64,000 nucleotides of DNA from Micromonospora sp. Llam0 (GCF_003751085.1 NZ_RJJY01000002.1:2232001-2296000); one strand, 5' to 3'. Counted from the first letter of the stretch, positions 1 through 11,200 are shown. Notes: generated by a model from the letters alone, not told the origin. Made by a program: numbers and translations.

Positions 1-1476
1 GTAGGAGATGAAGCCCCGCTGACCCGAGGAGCGTCCCTGCCCCCGACCGCGCCCGGTCTGCTCTGGGGTAAGCATGAGCAGGTTGAGAACCTGCCAGAGA
101 CACTTGTTGCGCAGCCGTGTGTCGACGGTGTGCTGCCCGACCCGTACTCGCTGCCCGATCAGCTCGGTGCGCTCGGGATGGAACAGGTCCGACTTCAGCG
201 CCTCGAACCGGATGCCGTCAGTGTCGACGGCGACTTCGTTGCCGTCCTCGTCGTAGACGGGGACCTCGTCCGGGCGGTGCCGGCGGTGCCCCTCGTCGAC
301 GAGCGTGAACAGCAGGCTCAGGCAGTGGTGGAAGTACAGGCCCTCCTCTGCCTCCTCCGGCAGGTCGTAGCTGACGGTGTCGGCGAGCCTCGCCAGCCCG
401 TAGCCTTGTTTGTATGCCTCGTTTCTGCTGGGCAGGATGCCCAGCTCTGGCCGGGCCTCGGCGTAGAGCAGGAACAGGATGCGGTAGAGGTAGCGCAGCG
501 ACTGCTCGGTCAGGCGGCGGGCGAGGGTGTCGCCCAGGTCGTCGGGGTCGGCGCCCTGCTCGCGGATCCGGTTGAGGATCTCCTGGGCGATCAGTTCGAC
601 GGACTGGCGCAGCGCCTCCCGTAGCTCCTTGGAGACCTTGACCGAGTGTTTGTAGCTCTGGTCGACCAGGGCGGCCAGGGCGCTCTGGCCGTCGAAGGTG
701 AGCAGCGATTCGGCGCCGAAGAGGGCGGCGATGGTCTCCAGCTCACCACCCGGCGTGTCGTCCTTGGTGTGTAGCGCCTGGGTCAGGTTGACCGCGAGAT
801 ATCCCCGGGGCCAGGCTCCGCGGTCGGCGAGGAGCACGACGTTGCCGGCCAGCAGCAGCACGTACCGGGGTGGATCTTCGCAGGCGAACAGGAACTCGAT
901 GGCCTTGCCGGCGTGCTCCATCCCGTCGTCGCCATCGAGTTTGATCGGGGACAGCAGACGGCAGCCGCCAATTGCGTCGACGATGCCTTCGGCGTCGTCG
1001 GCCCAGGTGGCGTCCAGAGCGACGAGTTCCAGGCCCCCCGCTCCTGTGACAGCGAGCGCGACGGGAACCTGGCGGTGTTGGTCGAGTTGGACCACATCCA
1101 GGGTGGTGTGGCGCAGCCACGCTGTCGACGGTGATTCGTCGGTGGCGGGGGCGTTGAACGCGAGTGCCCGTAGCACCGCGTCGTTGAGGTCGCGGACCTG
1201 TTCGACGATCCGCGGGTCGGTGAGCGCTTCGACGGTGGGGGTCTCCCCGAGCTGTTCGGTGATCTGGTTGCGTCGGGTGAAGAAGTGCTGGCCCAGGGCC
1301 TTGATGCCCTGCGCGGAGCTGGCCGGCACCTCGGCGACCGGTGCCCCGCTGGCCGCACTGGTCTTCTGCGCGTCCCTCCAGCGTTTCCGCAGCCCTTCGA
1401 GGTCATTCTTCAGCAGCGAGGTCAGGTAGTGGTCGGAGATGTACTCGCCATAGTTGGTGATCGAGTTGAACGCCAT
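1..1476 (-). CDS. Eco57I-like class I DNA methyltransferase, DrmMI-like (3' end outside window)
   Basis: Only the first 492 residues are inside the window; the frame is open to position 1. It starts at ATG 1476, 8 nt after the helicase stop. A helical stretch around residues 290-350 and the run ending in RGFISY at the window edge match the N-terminal half of large adenine methyltransferases annotated as Eco57I/PglX-like. The catalytic NPPY motif should lie beyond the edge and is not seen, so catalysis is inferred. These enzymes methylate adenine to mark self DNA. Pairing with the upstream SNF2 helicase is the drmD-drmMI arrangement of class 1 DISARM. A type IIG-like or BREX-like methylase is the alternative. 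Confidence 0.75.
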   Translation of the reverse strand, partial: MAFNSITNYGEYISDHYLTSLLKNDLEGLRKRWRDAQKTSAASGAPVAEVPASSAQGIKALGQHFFTRRNQITEQLGETPTVEALTDPRIVEQVRDLNDAVLRALAFNAPATDESPSTAWLRHTTLDVVQLDQHRQVPVALAVTGAGGLELVALDATWADDAEGIVDAIGGCRLLSPIKLDGDDGMEHAGKAIEFLFACEDPPRYVLLLAGNVVLLADRGAWPRGYLAVNLTQALHTKDDTPGGELETIAALFGAESLLTFDGQSALAALVDQSYKHSVKVSKELREALRQSVELIAQEILNRIREQGADPDDLGDTLARRLTEQSLRYLYRILFLLYAEARPELGILPSRNEAYKQGYGLARLADTVSYDLPEEAEEGLYFHHCLSLLFTLVDEGHRRHRPDEVPVYDEDGNEVAVDTDGIRFEALKSDLFHPERTELIGQRVRVGQHTVDTRLRNKCLWQVLNLLMLTPEQTGRGRGQGRSSGQRGFISY

Positions 1477-1484
1477 GGCCTGCC

Positions 1485-4400
1485 TCACACGCTCTCGGGG
1501 ACGAGTACTCCGACGATGCGGATCATCGGTTCGCCGTCGGTGGAGAGTTCGTCGATCAGTTCCTTGACCTTGGTCACCGTGTGCCGTACCCGTTGCTCGG
1601 CGCGGTTTCGGACGACGGTGAGGGTGAGCTGCTCATAGCGGGCGCCGGTCGCGGCCTCCCAACGGTGCAGTTGGTCGGCGTACTCGGTGAGCGGGGCCAT
1701 CAGGTTGTCCTCTTCGGCGGCCAGCCGGCGGCGCATTTCGGCGCGGGCGGTCTCGACGGCCTGCGGCACGAGTGACCGTAATCCGGTGAGGTCGCCGACC
1801 GCGCTCATCCGCATCTCTCGGTTGACCTTCGCGTCGTGGAGCACCTGGATGAACTCCCGCTCGTCGACGTGCATTCCGTTCTCCCCGCAGTGCAGGGCCA
1901 GCCAAGCCAGCACCGTCGGTTTGCCCTGTTTGTTCGAGTATCGGGCGTTGACGAGGAACACGGGCGCGGTGACTTTGGCGGCGATGACCGGCGCGGTCAG
2001 GCGCCTGGCTTGGGTGGTGTCCGCGGACTTGCGGGCGAGGACCTTGTCGACCAGCCATTCGGTGACGGGGTGCTGGTCGGTGAGGTAGGACATGTCTGGC
2101 CAACCGGACTCGGCGAATTTCTGCTCACGGGTCGCCGCACCGCGGCGTTTGGGGCGCTCGCCGCTGTGCCTGCGCGCCAACTCCAGGCGGGCCTTGGCGA
2201 CGTCTGGGGAGAAGGTGAGCGTCATCCGTTCCAGGATCCGCCGTTCGTCCAGGTAGGACTGCGGTAGGACCTTGAGGCGTCGCTGCAGGTCCGCCAGGCG
2301 GTTTCCGTCGCGGTTGAGCTCGAACTCGAAGGTGTCCGGGTAGTCGGTGGCGTCCAGCCAGGTCAGACCGATGGCCTCCGCCGGGTTCTGGTACGCCTCG
2401 GCGAAGGCGTCTTCGACGAACTCACGGGTGGATCCGAACAGCCTGGGCTGACGTACCGTGTCATCGGGTTGGACGCCGGCGGCGAACCCGGCGTCTTGCC
2501 CGTCCTGGTCGAACCCGCCGCCGGCCATGAAGATGTCGTCGGCGTCTGTCGGCTCGTCAGGCACGATCTCGTCGATGTCGCGGCCGGCGAGGAACGCCTC
2601 CTCGACGCTGGTCTCCTCGGACTGCTCGTCACGCAGACCCATCAGCGCGGCGGCCTCTCCCAGGGTGCGGTGCGCGGTGTCCTCCTTGTCCGTCAGCTTC
2701 CTCGACACCGATTCGTCGGCCTCATGGGCCGGGTTCGCCGACCGGTGTAGCAGCACCCTGATCTGGGGGGAAACGCGCTGCCCGTAGCGGTCGATCCGGC
2801 CGTTGCGCTGTTCGATGGTAATCAGCGACCACGGGATGTCGTAGTGGATCAGCTCGTGGCACTGGCGATGCAGGTTGACTCCCTCCGCGGCGACGTCGCT
2901 GGTCAGCAGGATCCGCACATCGCTGCCTTCCAGCGCGAAGTCCTTGACGATGCGCTGCTGGGCCTCGTCGGACTGACTGCCGTGCAGAATCCGCACCGGG
3001 CCGGTGACACCCTTCTCGCCCTGCCCTGCCGCGTCATGCTGGATGAACCCCAGCCGGGCCGGAAGCTGCCGGTAGAGCCAGTCGATCGTCTTACGCCGCT
3101 CGGAGAAGACCACCACCCGAGTCGGCGACTTCGGCCCAACACCGAGCTGCGTGAGGACCCGGACCAGCGCGGCGAGCTTAGCGGAGTCGCCGTCGGTCAC
3201 CTGCCTGGCCAGCTCGCCGAGGCGCCGCAGGGCTACAGCCTCGGCGGAACGTTCCGGGTTGGACTTATGCCGGTCGAGGCGACCGGCGACGGTCTCCAGC
3301 AACGCTTCGTGGGAGGAGAGAAATGCCTTGAGTAGCGTCACGGGGAACAGCCGGCTGCCCTTGCCCGTGACCGGAGCCGACTGGCCCGGCGGCGGGGTGA
3401 TCCAGGTCGAGTACAGCTCATCGAGGACCGCCTCCTCCGGCGGGGTTGCCCAGCAGTCGACGAACTGGGGCTTGGCGCGCTCGGCCCACTCGGTACCCAA
3501 CTGGGCGGCCACGTCCGGACTCATCTTGTGGCGGCGCACATACAGGTGCGCCAGCTGATCCCGGGTGGCGCGCTTCTTGACATCGACGATGGACGTCGGG
3601 TCGATCAGGCTGATCAGCTCGTTGAACGACTCGTCGTCGCCGTTGTGCGGGGTGGCCGAGGCCAAGATGAACGCATGAGTCGTCGGCGCGAGCACCCGGG
3701 CAAGCTGGTTGTTCAACGCCGTCTTGCTGATCAGCTTGTGCGACTCGTCCATGACAACGGCGTCCCACTGCACCCGACGCAACTGCTCCCGGTATCGGGC
3801 ACTTTTCAACGTGTCGATCGAGGCGATCACCCGCTGGTAGTAGTCGAACGGGTTCCGCCCCGCGGGCAGTTGCCGCTGCATCCGGGCAACCCCGGTGGAG
3901 TCCAAGCGGACCAGCCCGATCGCGAAGCGGGTCCACAGCTCGTGCTGGAACTGCTCCAGGATGTGCCGTGGCGTTACCACCAGGATCCGATCCCCACGCC
4001 CCCGCCGGATCAGCTCCGAGAGCAGCAGCCCGATCTCCAGAGTCTTGCCGAGCCCCACCGCGTCGGCGATCAGCAGCCGAGGTCGCAGGTTCGCGAACGC
4101 CCGCTTCGCCGGCTCCCGCTGATACAGCAGATCGTCGGCCAGGTGCGTGCCGGCGGTCGCCAACCGCCGTTCTCCCTGCGGCAGTGGCGTCTTACGCAAC
4201 AGTGCCTCGATGAACAACCGGGAGCGGCGGAACCCGGGCGACGTGTCATGGATGAGCTGGGTGTCCTCCGCGAGCAGCGGCTCCACCGCGTCCAGGCTGC
4301 CGGGACGGTGGAAGAAGACCGCCGTCTGATCACGCACCAGCGGAGAGGTCCCGGTCACCACCAGCCGCACACCATCCTGGGTGTGGCTAACCTCGGTGAC

Positions 4401-4490
4401 CAGCCACTCCTCATCGCGGACCAGCACCGTCATCCCCGAGGCGAACTGACGCCTGTCGCCCTGATCCGCACCCACGATCGGCTCGCTCAT
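1485..4490 (-). CDS. drmD: SNF2-family helicase, DrmD-like (DISARM)
   Basis: 1001-residue superfamily 2 helicase of the SNF2/HepA type. Visible motifs: Walker A GLGKT with K149, DESH box at 248-251, and motif VI QRNGRIDRYGQ in the C-terminal RecA lobe. After the helicase core comes a roughly 400-residue charged region without a recognised domain. The ATP-driven translocase would act on incoming DNA with the methyltransferase 8 nt downstream, as in class 1 DISARM (drmD plus drmMI). drmA, drmB and drmC are not in the window and would be expected to the left of position 1. The ATG at 4490 lies 32 nt after the kinase stop, so the three genes look like one operon. A stand-alone SNF2-methylase pair is the alternative. 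Confidence 0.8.
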   Translation of the reverse strand: MSEPIVGADQGDRRQFASGMTVLVRDEEWLVTEVSHTQDGVRLVVTGTSPLVRDQTAVFFHRPGSLDAVEPLLAEDTQLIHDTSPGFRRSRLFIEALLRKTPLPQGERRLATAGTHLADDLLYQREPAKRAFANLRPRLLIADAVGLGKTLEIGLLLSELIRRGRGDRILVVTPRHILEQFQHELWTRFAIGLVRLDSTGVARMQRQLPAGRNPFDYYQRVIASIDTLKSARYREQLRRVQWDAVVMDESHKLISKTALNNQLARVLAPTTHAFILASATPHNGDDESFNELISLIDPTSIVDVKKRATRDQLAHLYVRRHKMSPDVAAQLGTEWAERAKPQFVDCWATPPEEAVLDELYSTWITPPPGQSAPVTGKGSRLFPVTLLKAFLSSHEALLETVAGRLDRHKSNPERSAEAVALRRLGELARQVTDGDSAKLAALVRVLTQLGVGPKSPTRVVVFSERRKTIDWLYRQLPARLGFIQHDAAGQGEKGVTGPVRILHGSQSDEAQQRIVKDFALEGSDVRILLTSDVAAEGVNLHRQCHELIHYDIPWSLITIEQRNGRIDRYGQRVSPQIRVLLHRSANPAHEADESVSRKLTDKEDTAHRTLGEAAALMGLRDEQSEETSVEEAFLAGRDIDEIVPDEPTDADDIFMAGGGFDQDGQDAGFAAGVQPDDTVRQPRLFGSTREFVEDAFAEAYQNPAEAIGLTWLDATDYPDTFEFELNRDGNRLADLQRRLKVLPQSYLDERRILERMTLTFSPDVAKARLELARRHSGERPKRRGAATREQKFAESGWPDMSYLTDQHPVTEWLVDKVLARKSADTTQARRLTAPVIAAKVTAPVFLVNARYSNKQGKPTVLAWLALHCGENGMHVDEREFIQVLHDAKVNREMRMSAVGDLTGLRSLVPQAVETARAEMRRRLAAEEDNLMAPLTEYADQLHRWEAATGARYEQLTLTVVRNRAEQRVRHTVTKVKELIDELSTDGEPMIRIVGVLVPESV

Positions 4491-4522
4491 TCACTCATCC
4501 CGTACATGAACATCCGGTCACG

Positions 4523-5629
4523 CTACCTTCCGTAGCTATCCCGACGGCGATCTGCCGCGTCGTGCCACCGGGCGACCCAGTCGCTGCCGAAGATCCCCTT
4601 CGCCGACCGTCGCCGCTCCGGCCCAGGATCGGCCTTCGACTCGCCGCCGCCTGCCCCGACATCCGCGCCGCCGGAGTCACTCGTGGCTCCACCTCCTCCG
4701 GTCGTCGCCAACACATGTTCCGGTACAGGCACCGGCTCGGCCGCCCACTGCTCCACGAAGTCGCGGATCTCCACCGGCAACGGCAACCCAGCCTCGCTCG
4801 CCAACGGCACGGCGAAGTCCGTCAGGTGGTCCAGCGCGGTCCGGAACACCGTCAACGCCGTCGGGCGATGGTCCGGATGAACCGCCAGGCAAGACTCGAC
4901 CAGCTCATACAGCTGGTCCGGCACCCGGTCCAGGTTCGGCGGGGCCCCCGCCAACCGCTCGTGGTGCATGACGTCCTGGAACGGCGTCCGCCCGGTCATC
5001 ACCCAGACCAGCACCGCACCCAGGGCGAAGACGTCCGACTTCTCGGTCGCCGCCCGCGGATCCAGCAGGTGCTCATTCGCGCAGTACTGATCGGACCCGA
5101 AAAATCTCGGCTCAACGGTGATCCCAGCCCCCGTGGTGAACCGGGAGATCCCAAAGTCGATGACCTTGATCCCGGACTGCTCCACCAGGATGTTCTGCGG
5201 CTTCAGATCACGGTGCAGGATCCCCTTCGCGTGGATCTCAGCCAGCGCCTCGCCCAACCCCGTCGCCAGCCACCACGCAGGCAACACCTCAAATGCCCCA
5301 TACTGGTGCACCAATCGGTCCAACGACGGAGCGTGGACGTACCGCGTGGCCAACCAGGGCGGTTCGTCCCCGCCACCAGAGTCCAACAACGCGGCCGTAT
5401 GCAGGCCCGCCATGGTCTTGATCAGCTCAATCTCACGACGGAACCGCTGCCGCCACAGGTGCGAACTCGCATACTGCGAGCTGAAGATCTTCACGGCGGC
5501 CGGTTCGTCGATGTCGGACCGAAAGCCGAGAAAGACGGTGCCGAACCCGCCCTGACCGAGGCGATGAGTCAGCCGAAAACCCCCGCACTCCGTCGGGTCA
5601 TCGGCCCGCAGGGGCTGCCACGGCACCAT
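4523..5629 (-). CDS. Soluble serine/threonine protein kinase heading the DISARM-like operon
   Basis: 368-residue eukaryotic-type kinase. It has the glycine loop GQGGFG at 25-30, catalytic lysine K47 in AAVKIF, HRDLKPQN with HRD at 139-141, and DFG at 158-160, so it should be active. The kinase fold ends near residue 270. The tail is Gly/Ser/Pro-rich and probably disordered. There are no membrane helices or PASTA repeats, so it is cytosolic. It is the first gene of the kinase-helicase-methylase operon and diverges from jetA. A kinase next to a modification system recalls PglW in BREX/Pgl; phosphorylation of the helicase or methylase on infection is an inference. A GGGGA run just upstream of ATG 5629 serves as ribosome-binding site. 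Confidence 0.85.
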   Translation of the reverse strand: MVPWQPLRADDPTECGGFRLTHRLGQGGFGTVFLGFRSDIDEPAAVKIFSSQYASSHLWRQRFRREIELIKTMAGLHTAALLDSGGGDEPPWLATRYVHAPSLDRLVHQYGAFEVLPAWWLATGLGEALAEIHAKGILHRDLKPQNILVEQSGIKVIDFGISRFTTGAGITVEPRFFGSDQYCANEHLLDPRAATEKSDVFALGAVLVWVMTGRTPFQDVMHHERLAGAPPNLDRVPDQLYELVESCLAVHPDHRPTALTVFRTALDHLTDFAVPLASEAGLPLPVEIRDFVEQWAAEPVPVPEHVLATTGGGGATSDSGGADVGAGGGESKADPGPERRRSAKGIFGSDWVARWHDAADRRRDSYGR

Positions 5630-5864
5630 CCATGCTCCCCTATCCGTCTCGAAGTCGCCCGCCAGTCCTTCGATCCGGCGCTATCCTACGGCGCTCAAGC
5701 ACCCATACGTCACAGCGCACAGCGCGTGGGTCAGTCCAACGACATAGAGACGCGGTCGTACGTCACTCGGTCGTCGAAGCTACCGACGACAAGCAGTGGA
5801 TTCGTCGGCACGTGCGGTTACCGTACGAACGGCAGGAAGCGTGTTTGAGAGGGGCGTGGTGGAC

Positions 5865-7457
5865 ATGCTGTTCGACCCGCCGGGTGCCTCGACGGCGCCC
5901 GCGCCGGCCGGGATGAGCGATCTGTCGGTATTCGACCGTACTTTCCCGGCGCGGGTCGCGGTGCTGATGCGGTCTCGACCTATCAGCGACGCCATTGTCG
6001 CTGCGTCTCGGCAAGGCTGGCCGGAGGCTACGTACGACGTCTCCACGTTGGCGCTTACGGCGATCGACCTGGTCATCGCGCAGCAGGGCTTCGACGAGGA
6101 AGCGACCTATGAAGATGTCGTAGGTGGACTGACTATGCTGGCCCGGCGCGCCGCGCCGGGCCAGCCCGCGTTCGAGCACCGTCGGGTCGCTGAGTTCACG
6201 CTGGATGCGCTGCTGAACAGAGGTGAGCGGGAAGCGCCGTTCACCTACCGCATCAGCGACTTCACCGGCGAAGCCGGAACGCACCAGCAGCGGCAGGTGC
6301 AGTTCCGGCTGCTGATCGAGCGAGAAGACCCCGTCCGTGGTGACGTGGTGCTCAATGCCACCCGGGACGCGATCAACGCGCTGGTGGGCGGCCTTGAGTT
6401 CGATGTCGAAGACGAGCAGGTCGCCAACGAGATCCTGCTGGAGCGGCAGCTGGCGAAGGGCGCGTTTGACGCCGCGGAGAGGGCTGCGGTCCGGGCACGA
6501 CTGCTGTCTGTCTCGCTCGCTGAGGACCTCAACGAGTTGATCAAGAACACCCGCCGCGACCTGCGCACCGTCCTGCAAAAGTGGGCAACCGTCGTCCCGG
6601 AACGGCTAGAGGCGGCCCGCCAACACATCGCGGCGAGGATGGAGTCCGAGCACCGGCTGATTACCAAGGTCCGTGAATCGCTGGACTCCGAGGACCAGCA
6701 GGTGACGGCGGCAGCGGCCCGGATCGCCGGACTGCTCACGGAATGCTCGCGGCGTCACGATGCCTTGCACCGGCAGGTCATTACCGCGCGCAGCGTCTTC
6801 CTGGAGGAACAGGACAGGCAGGCGTTCCGGCCGCCGGCGGATGGTCACTTGCCCGACATCGGTCGGGAGATCTTCACGCCGCTGCTCGGTCTGGATACTG
6901 AGACGACGCTGGTGGTGACCGGGCGGTGGTTGTCCGACATCACTGGTCCGCGGCCTCCGAAGCTGCCGCGGATGTACCGGCTTGTCTACGACCTGTGGGC
7001 GGTCCGAGAAGTGTCAGACGACGACCACGATCTTGACGACGACGATGAGGCGGGAGATCCAGATCCACCGACGATCGGGCCGGACATCGTGGACGCCGCA
7101 CGCCGGGTCGTGGCCAGGACCGGGCTGCCCGCCCGGCTATCGGCGTTGCTCGCCGATGCTCTTACCGCGCCCGACCTGAGCAGCGGCTCCGATCGGCGGC
7201 GGACAGCGGAGATCCTCGCCCTTGCCGCGCTGTTGTGCTTCGCTCCAGAGGATTCCGACGCAGGGCATACAGCGTCGGTCGATCTCACCGCTCGGATCCT
7301 GGGGCCGCGGGCGGTGGCCGACGCCGATGAGCTGAGGCTCGATCTGTCCGGGTGGGATGGCGATGACCTGATCATCGCCCCGCACCCCGACGCCTTGGCG
7401 ACCGCCAATCCACCAGCAGTCACTGACCATCACTCATCCGTGCAGGGGACGGCATGA
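5865..7457 (+). CDS. jetA: Wadjet subunit JetA (MukF/kleisin-like)
   Basis: About 530 residues, acidic and largely helical, with a long predicted coiled region near 190-320. It opens the jetABCD operon and holds the kleisin/MukF position: a linker between the JetC ATPase heads and JetB in the SMC-like complex that recognises and cleaves circular plasmids. Assignment rests on gene order and helical character, since JetA proteins diverge strongly. Start is ATG 5865, about 10 nt after a GAGGGG run; in-frame GTG codons at 5856 and 5859 and ATG 5796 are alternatives. It overlaps jetB by 4 nt (ATGA). Confidence 0.75.
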   Translation: MLFDPPGASTAPAPAGMSDLSVFDRTFPARVAVLMRSRPISDAIVAASRQGWPEATYDVSTLALTAIDLVIAQQGFDEEATYEDVVGGLTMLARRAAPGQPAFEHRRVAEFTLDALLNRGEREAPFTYRISDFTGEAGTHQQRQVQFRLLIEREDPVRGDVVLNATRDAINALVGGLEFDVEDEQVANEILLERQLAKGAFDAAERAAVRARLLSVSLAEDLNELIKNTRRDLRTVLQKWATVVPERLEAARQHIAARMESEHRLITKVRESLDSEDQQVTAAAARIAGLLTECSRRHDALHRQVITARSVFLEEQDRQAFRPPADGHLPDIGREIFTPLLGLDTETTLVVTGRWLSDITGPRPPKLPRMYRLVYDLWAVREVSDDDHDLDDDDEAGDPDPPTIGPDIVDAARRVVARTGLPARLSALLADALTAPDLSSGSDRRRTAEILALAALLCFAPEDSDAGHTASVDLTARILGPRAVADADELRLDLSGWDGDDLIIAPHPDALATANPPAVTDHHSSVQGTA

Positions 7458-8227
7458 CGCTGACGCAGAACGATCACACCGACATCGGGACCCTGCTCGC
7501 GTACGCCCTGCAGCCCACCCAGCGGCCCGGACGCAGTCAGGAGTACCGCCGGGTGCTCGCCCGGTACCGCACAGAATCCGACTTCCGTATCGCTACCGAC
7601 GCGGTCCTGCACGGACTGCACGCCCGCGTCCTGTCCGACGCGGACTTCGGATTGGTCCTCGGCGTCAGCCCCGAGTCGCCGTTCGCGTTCCGCGTCTCGG
7701 ACATGCCGAACGCGGCAACCCGCACCGGCCGTCTGATGGCCGGGCTCGTCCTGGTCGGCGCCGCCGCCTACGCGTATCCCACCCCGCCCGACCTTGAGGA
7801 TGAACGAATTCGACGTATCCCAGACGTCGAGTTCGAACAGTGGCTGCGCTCGGCGTGCGAGCAGATGCAGGTCCGGGATGCCGCCGGCGAACCCGTCCCG
7901 GACGACGGTCTGGACGAGGCATGGCGGGTCTACCACGAGATGCCCTCCACCCTCGTCGGCGACAAAGGCCGCGCATCCGGACGACTGTCACCCAAGTGCA
8001 CGCTGTACTGGGTCCGCAACATCCTTGGCTGGCTCGTCGAGCAGGGCATGGCCCGCGCCGACAGCACCGGCGGAACCTGGATGCTCACCGAGCGGTTCCG
8101 CATCCAGGTCAAGGACATGGCCAGCGAACCGGCATACACATTCCTTGCCGACCTCGCCCGCCGCAGGCCTACCCGCCCAGCTACCTCTGCCCAGCAATCT
8201 TCCGAGAACAGCGTGGAGGAGTCGTGA
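7454..8227 (+). CDS. jetB: Wadjet subunit JetB (MukE/kite-like)
   Basis: 257-residue protein in the second position of the Wadjet operon, the place of the MukE-like winged-helix 'kite' subunit that binds the kleisin JetA. Size and a predicted winged-helix region near residues 160-230 agree with that role. It is joined to jetA by ATGA and to jetC by GTGA overlaps, indicating translational coupling and fixed subunit ratios. The Ser/Thr/Gln-rich last 25 residues look disordered. No catalytic motif is expected or seen. Confidence 0.75.
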   Translation: MTLTQNDHTDIGTLLAYALQPTQRPGRSQEYRRVLARYRTESDFRIATDAVLHGLHARVLSDADFGLVLGVSPESPFAFRVSDMPNAATRTGRLMAGLVLVGAAAYAYPTPPDLEDERIRRIPDVEFEQWLRSACEQMQVRDAAGEPVPDDGLDEAWRVYHEMPSTLVGDKGRASGRLSPKCTLYWVRNILGWLVEQGMARADSTGGTWMLTERFRIQVKDMASEPAYTFLADLARRRPTRPATSAQQSSENSVEES

Positions 8228-11200
8228 CCTACCACCTGGCCGCGTTCCGGCTGCACTCGATCGGTGAACGATCCGCCCGGTTCACCGACGTCACCCTCGA
8301 CCTCACCGCTCCGCGTGGGGTCACCAAGGGTCCGGCGGACACGGTCGTGTGGCTGCGCAACGGCGGCGGCAAGTCCTCGTTGCTGTCGCTGTTCTACACG
8401 CTGTTGCTGCCGCGGGCGGTCGACTTCATGGGGCGTGCCGTCAAACGCAGCCTGACCGACTACGTCGACAGCGGCGACACCGCCCACACCATCGCCGTGT
8501 GGCATCCGGCCACGTCGCGGACCCTGGACGGCACCCCGGACCGCGTCCTCATCACCGGCGTCGTCTACGAATGGACCGACTTGCGCCGCCCAGCCGACGC
8601 GGACCGGGCACGAGACCGGCTCGACACGACCTTCTACGCGTTCTACGCAGTGCCGGGTGTGCTCGACCTGGACCGGCTGCCGATCCTCGACGAGACCGCC
8701 GCGCCACGACGCCGCGCCGCCTACCTCGCCGCACTGAAGGAGGTCGCCGCGACCTATCCGCAGGCCATGGACTTCGTCAACACGGATCGGCAACACGAGT
8801 GGACCGCCGCGCTGACCAGCCGGGGCCTTGATCCGGCGCTGTTTCGCACCCAGAAGCAGATGAACCACGTCGAAGGCGGCGTGGAGGACCTGTTCAGGTT
8901 CTCCTCGGCCCGCGAGTTCATCGACCTGCTCATCGACCTCACTGTTGCCCCGGACGACGCGATCAGCGTCGCCGATCGCCTGGCCTCGATCGCCTCCCTC
9001 CTCGCGACCAAACCGGCCAAGACAGCCGAGCGTGACTTCTGCCTGGACGCGGCAACCGGACTGGACCGCATCAACGTGAGCCAACAGGAAGTCGGTGCGT
9101 CAGCGGTCGCGCATCAGCAGGCGACCGACGAGGCGACCAAGCTGTCAGCCGCATTCGCCGCGACCGTCGCACAAGCCCACAACCAGATTGAGATCCTCGC
9201 CGGCCACCGCGACGACATCGACAGACGCCGCGCCGCGGCGATAACCGAGAGCGGCACGGCGTACGAGTTCGTCTACCTGTACGAGGAACGCGCCTCGCAG
9301 ATGCGGGTCGGTATCGCCGAGTCGCAGCTGACCACATCCGAGGCCGACATAGGCGACGCGGCCGGCCTCGTCGCGGCCTGGGAGGCGGCCGAACACCTGG
9401 CGGCGACAGCCGACCTGAAAGACGCGCTGGACATCAACCGGCAGGAGGCCAGCGCGGAACGCGAGCGTACCGCGCCCCTACGCCGCGAGCACGACGAGCA
9501 CGCCGCACGCCTGCGCACCCGTCTGCTGGCGCTCGCTGACGTCCACGACAGCAAGGCCGACGCGGCCAGCGTAGCGGCCAACACCGCGAGGGCAGAGGTA
9601 GAGGCGCACCGCAAGGCGGCAAACGACGCCCGGCGGGCGGCTACGGACGCGGACAAGGATGCGGCAACAGCGACCGCGCGGCTGGAGTCGCTCACCACAG
9701 ACCTACGCGACGCCGCCCGAGATGGCGTACTGCCGACCGAACACACGGACCCGGCCACACACGACGTCATGCTCGCCGAGCAGCACAGCACGCTCACTGA
9801 AACTCTCGACGAGATACGACGCCGTCGTGATGAGCAGCGTCCTACGGCTCGAACCGAGCTGACAGGCAGACTCACGGCGCTGACCGCGGAGCAGGTCCGG
9901 CTGGACGGGGATCGCACCCGGCTCGCCGAGGAACGCGCCGCGCTCGGCGAGCGCGCCGACAAGCTGGCCACTCACGAGCGCCTCCGCGACCTGACGGAGG
10001 CAACCAACGACGCACCTGTCGATCTATGGGCCGAGTCGGACACACTTACCCGCCGGCTATCCGATGCGATCCTCAGCACTGACCTGGCACTGGTCCGGTT
10101 GGAAGCCGAACGCGTTGACGATCAACGTACCCTCGACGTCCACGCCCGCACCGGGCTGCTGCCCACCACGCTCGATGCCGAGCGCGTTCACACCGTGTTG
10201 GGCGAACACGGGATCACCGCCGAGACAGGATGGGCACATCTGCGCACCTTGATACCAGGCGCACGCCTGGTCGACACGGTGACGGATCCGAACCTCGCGC
10301 GCCTCGGCGTTGGCCTTGTCATCCCCACAGACATGGCCGACGCCGCCGTGGCCGCGCTGGCCGGGGTTGACACGGCGACCACCGCGCTCGTCGGTGTCTA
10401 CACGGCGCACACCGCCTCCGCGATCGTCAATTCCAGCCAGACGGGCATCGACGGCACCGATCCGGTGTGGACCGGGTTACAGCGCGGATTGGTTGATCCT
10501 TCCTCGGCCGAAAGCGCCGTAAGGCTGGTCACATCCCGCGCCGAGACATACGACGCAAAACAGTCTCGGTTGACCGCAGCCCGGGAGGCAGACCGGACGC
10601 TACTCGGTGACTTCACGACGTTCCTGGCCGACTGCTCCACCGGGCACCTCGACAGTCTCACCCACCGCATCGACGACCTCGACCAGACCCTCGGCGATAT
10701 CGAAACTGCCCTCGGCAAGATCAAGACCGAGCTTGCTGAACTCGACGAAGCCGACGCGGCAGACGCGTCGACCGAACAACGGACGCAGGGCCAGATCTCC
10801 GACATCGACAAGGCCCGCAGCCGCTTGACCGGACTGATCAAAAAGGTCCAGGCCGCCGCCACATGGCGGGAAGACCTCGCCGTGGCCAAATCGCGGTCGA
10901 CAGACGCGCACGGACTGGCCGAGCGCCACACAGAGGAGGCGAACGACGCGCTCGACACCGCCACCGAGCAGGGCGCGCTCGCCGAGGCTGAGCACAACAC
11001 CGCCACCGGCTACCGGACCGAGACCGCAGGCCTGACGTTCCTTGACTCCGAACCCGACCTGGCCGACGATTCGGCGGTCTCCCTCGACACGCTGCGAGCC
11101 CGCCATCAAAACGCCGCCCGCGCCTGGCAAATCCAAGCCTCACAGTCGGTACTCGCCGAACGGGAACGCACCCTCACTGAGGCGCTCGCCCACGAGACCC

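Noticed and set aside
3528..4535. 335-residue plus-strand open frame
   Set aside because: Antisense to the DrmD-like helicase motifs, Arg/Gln/Leu-rich shadow.
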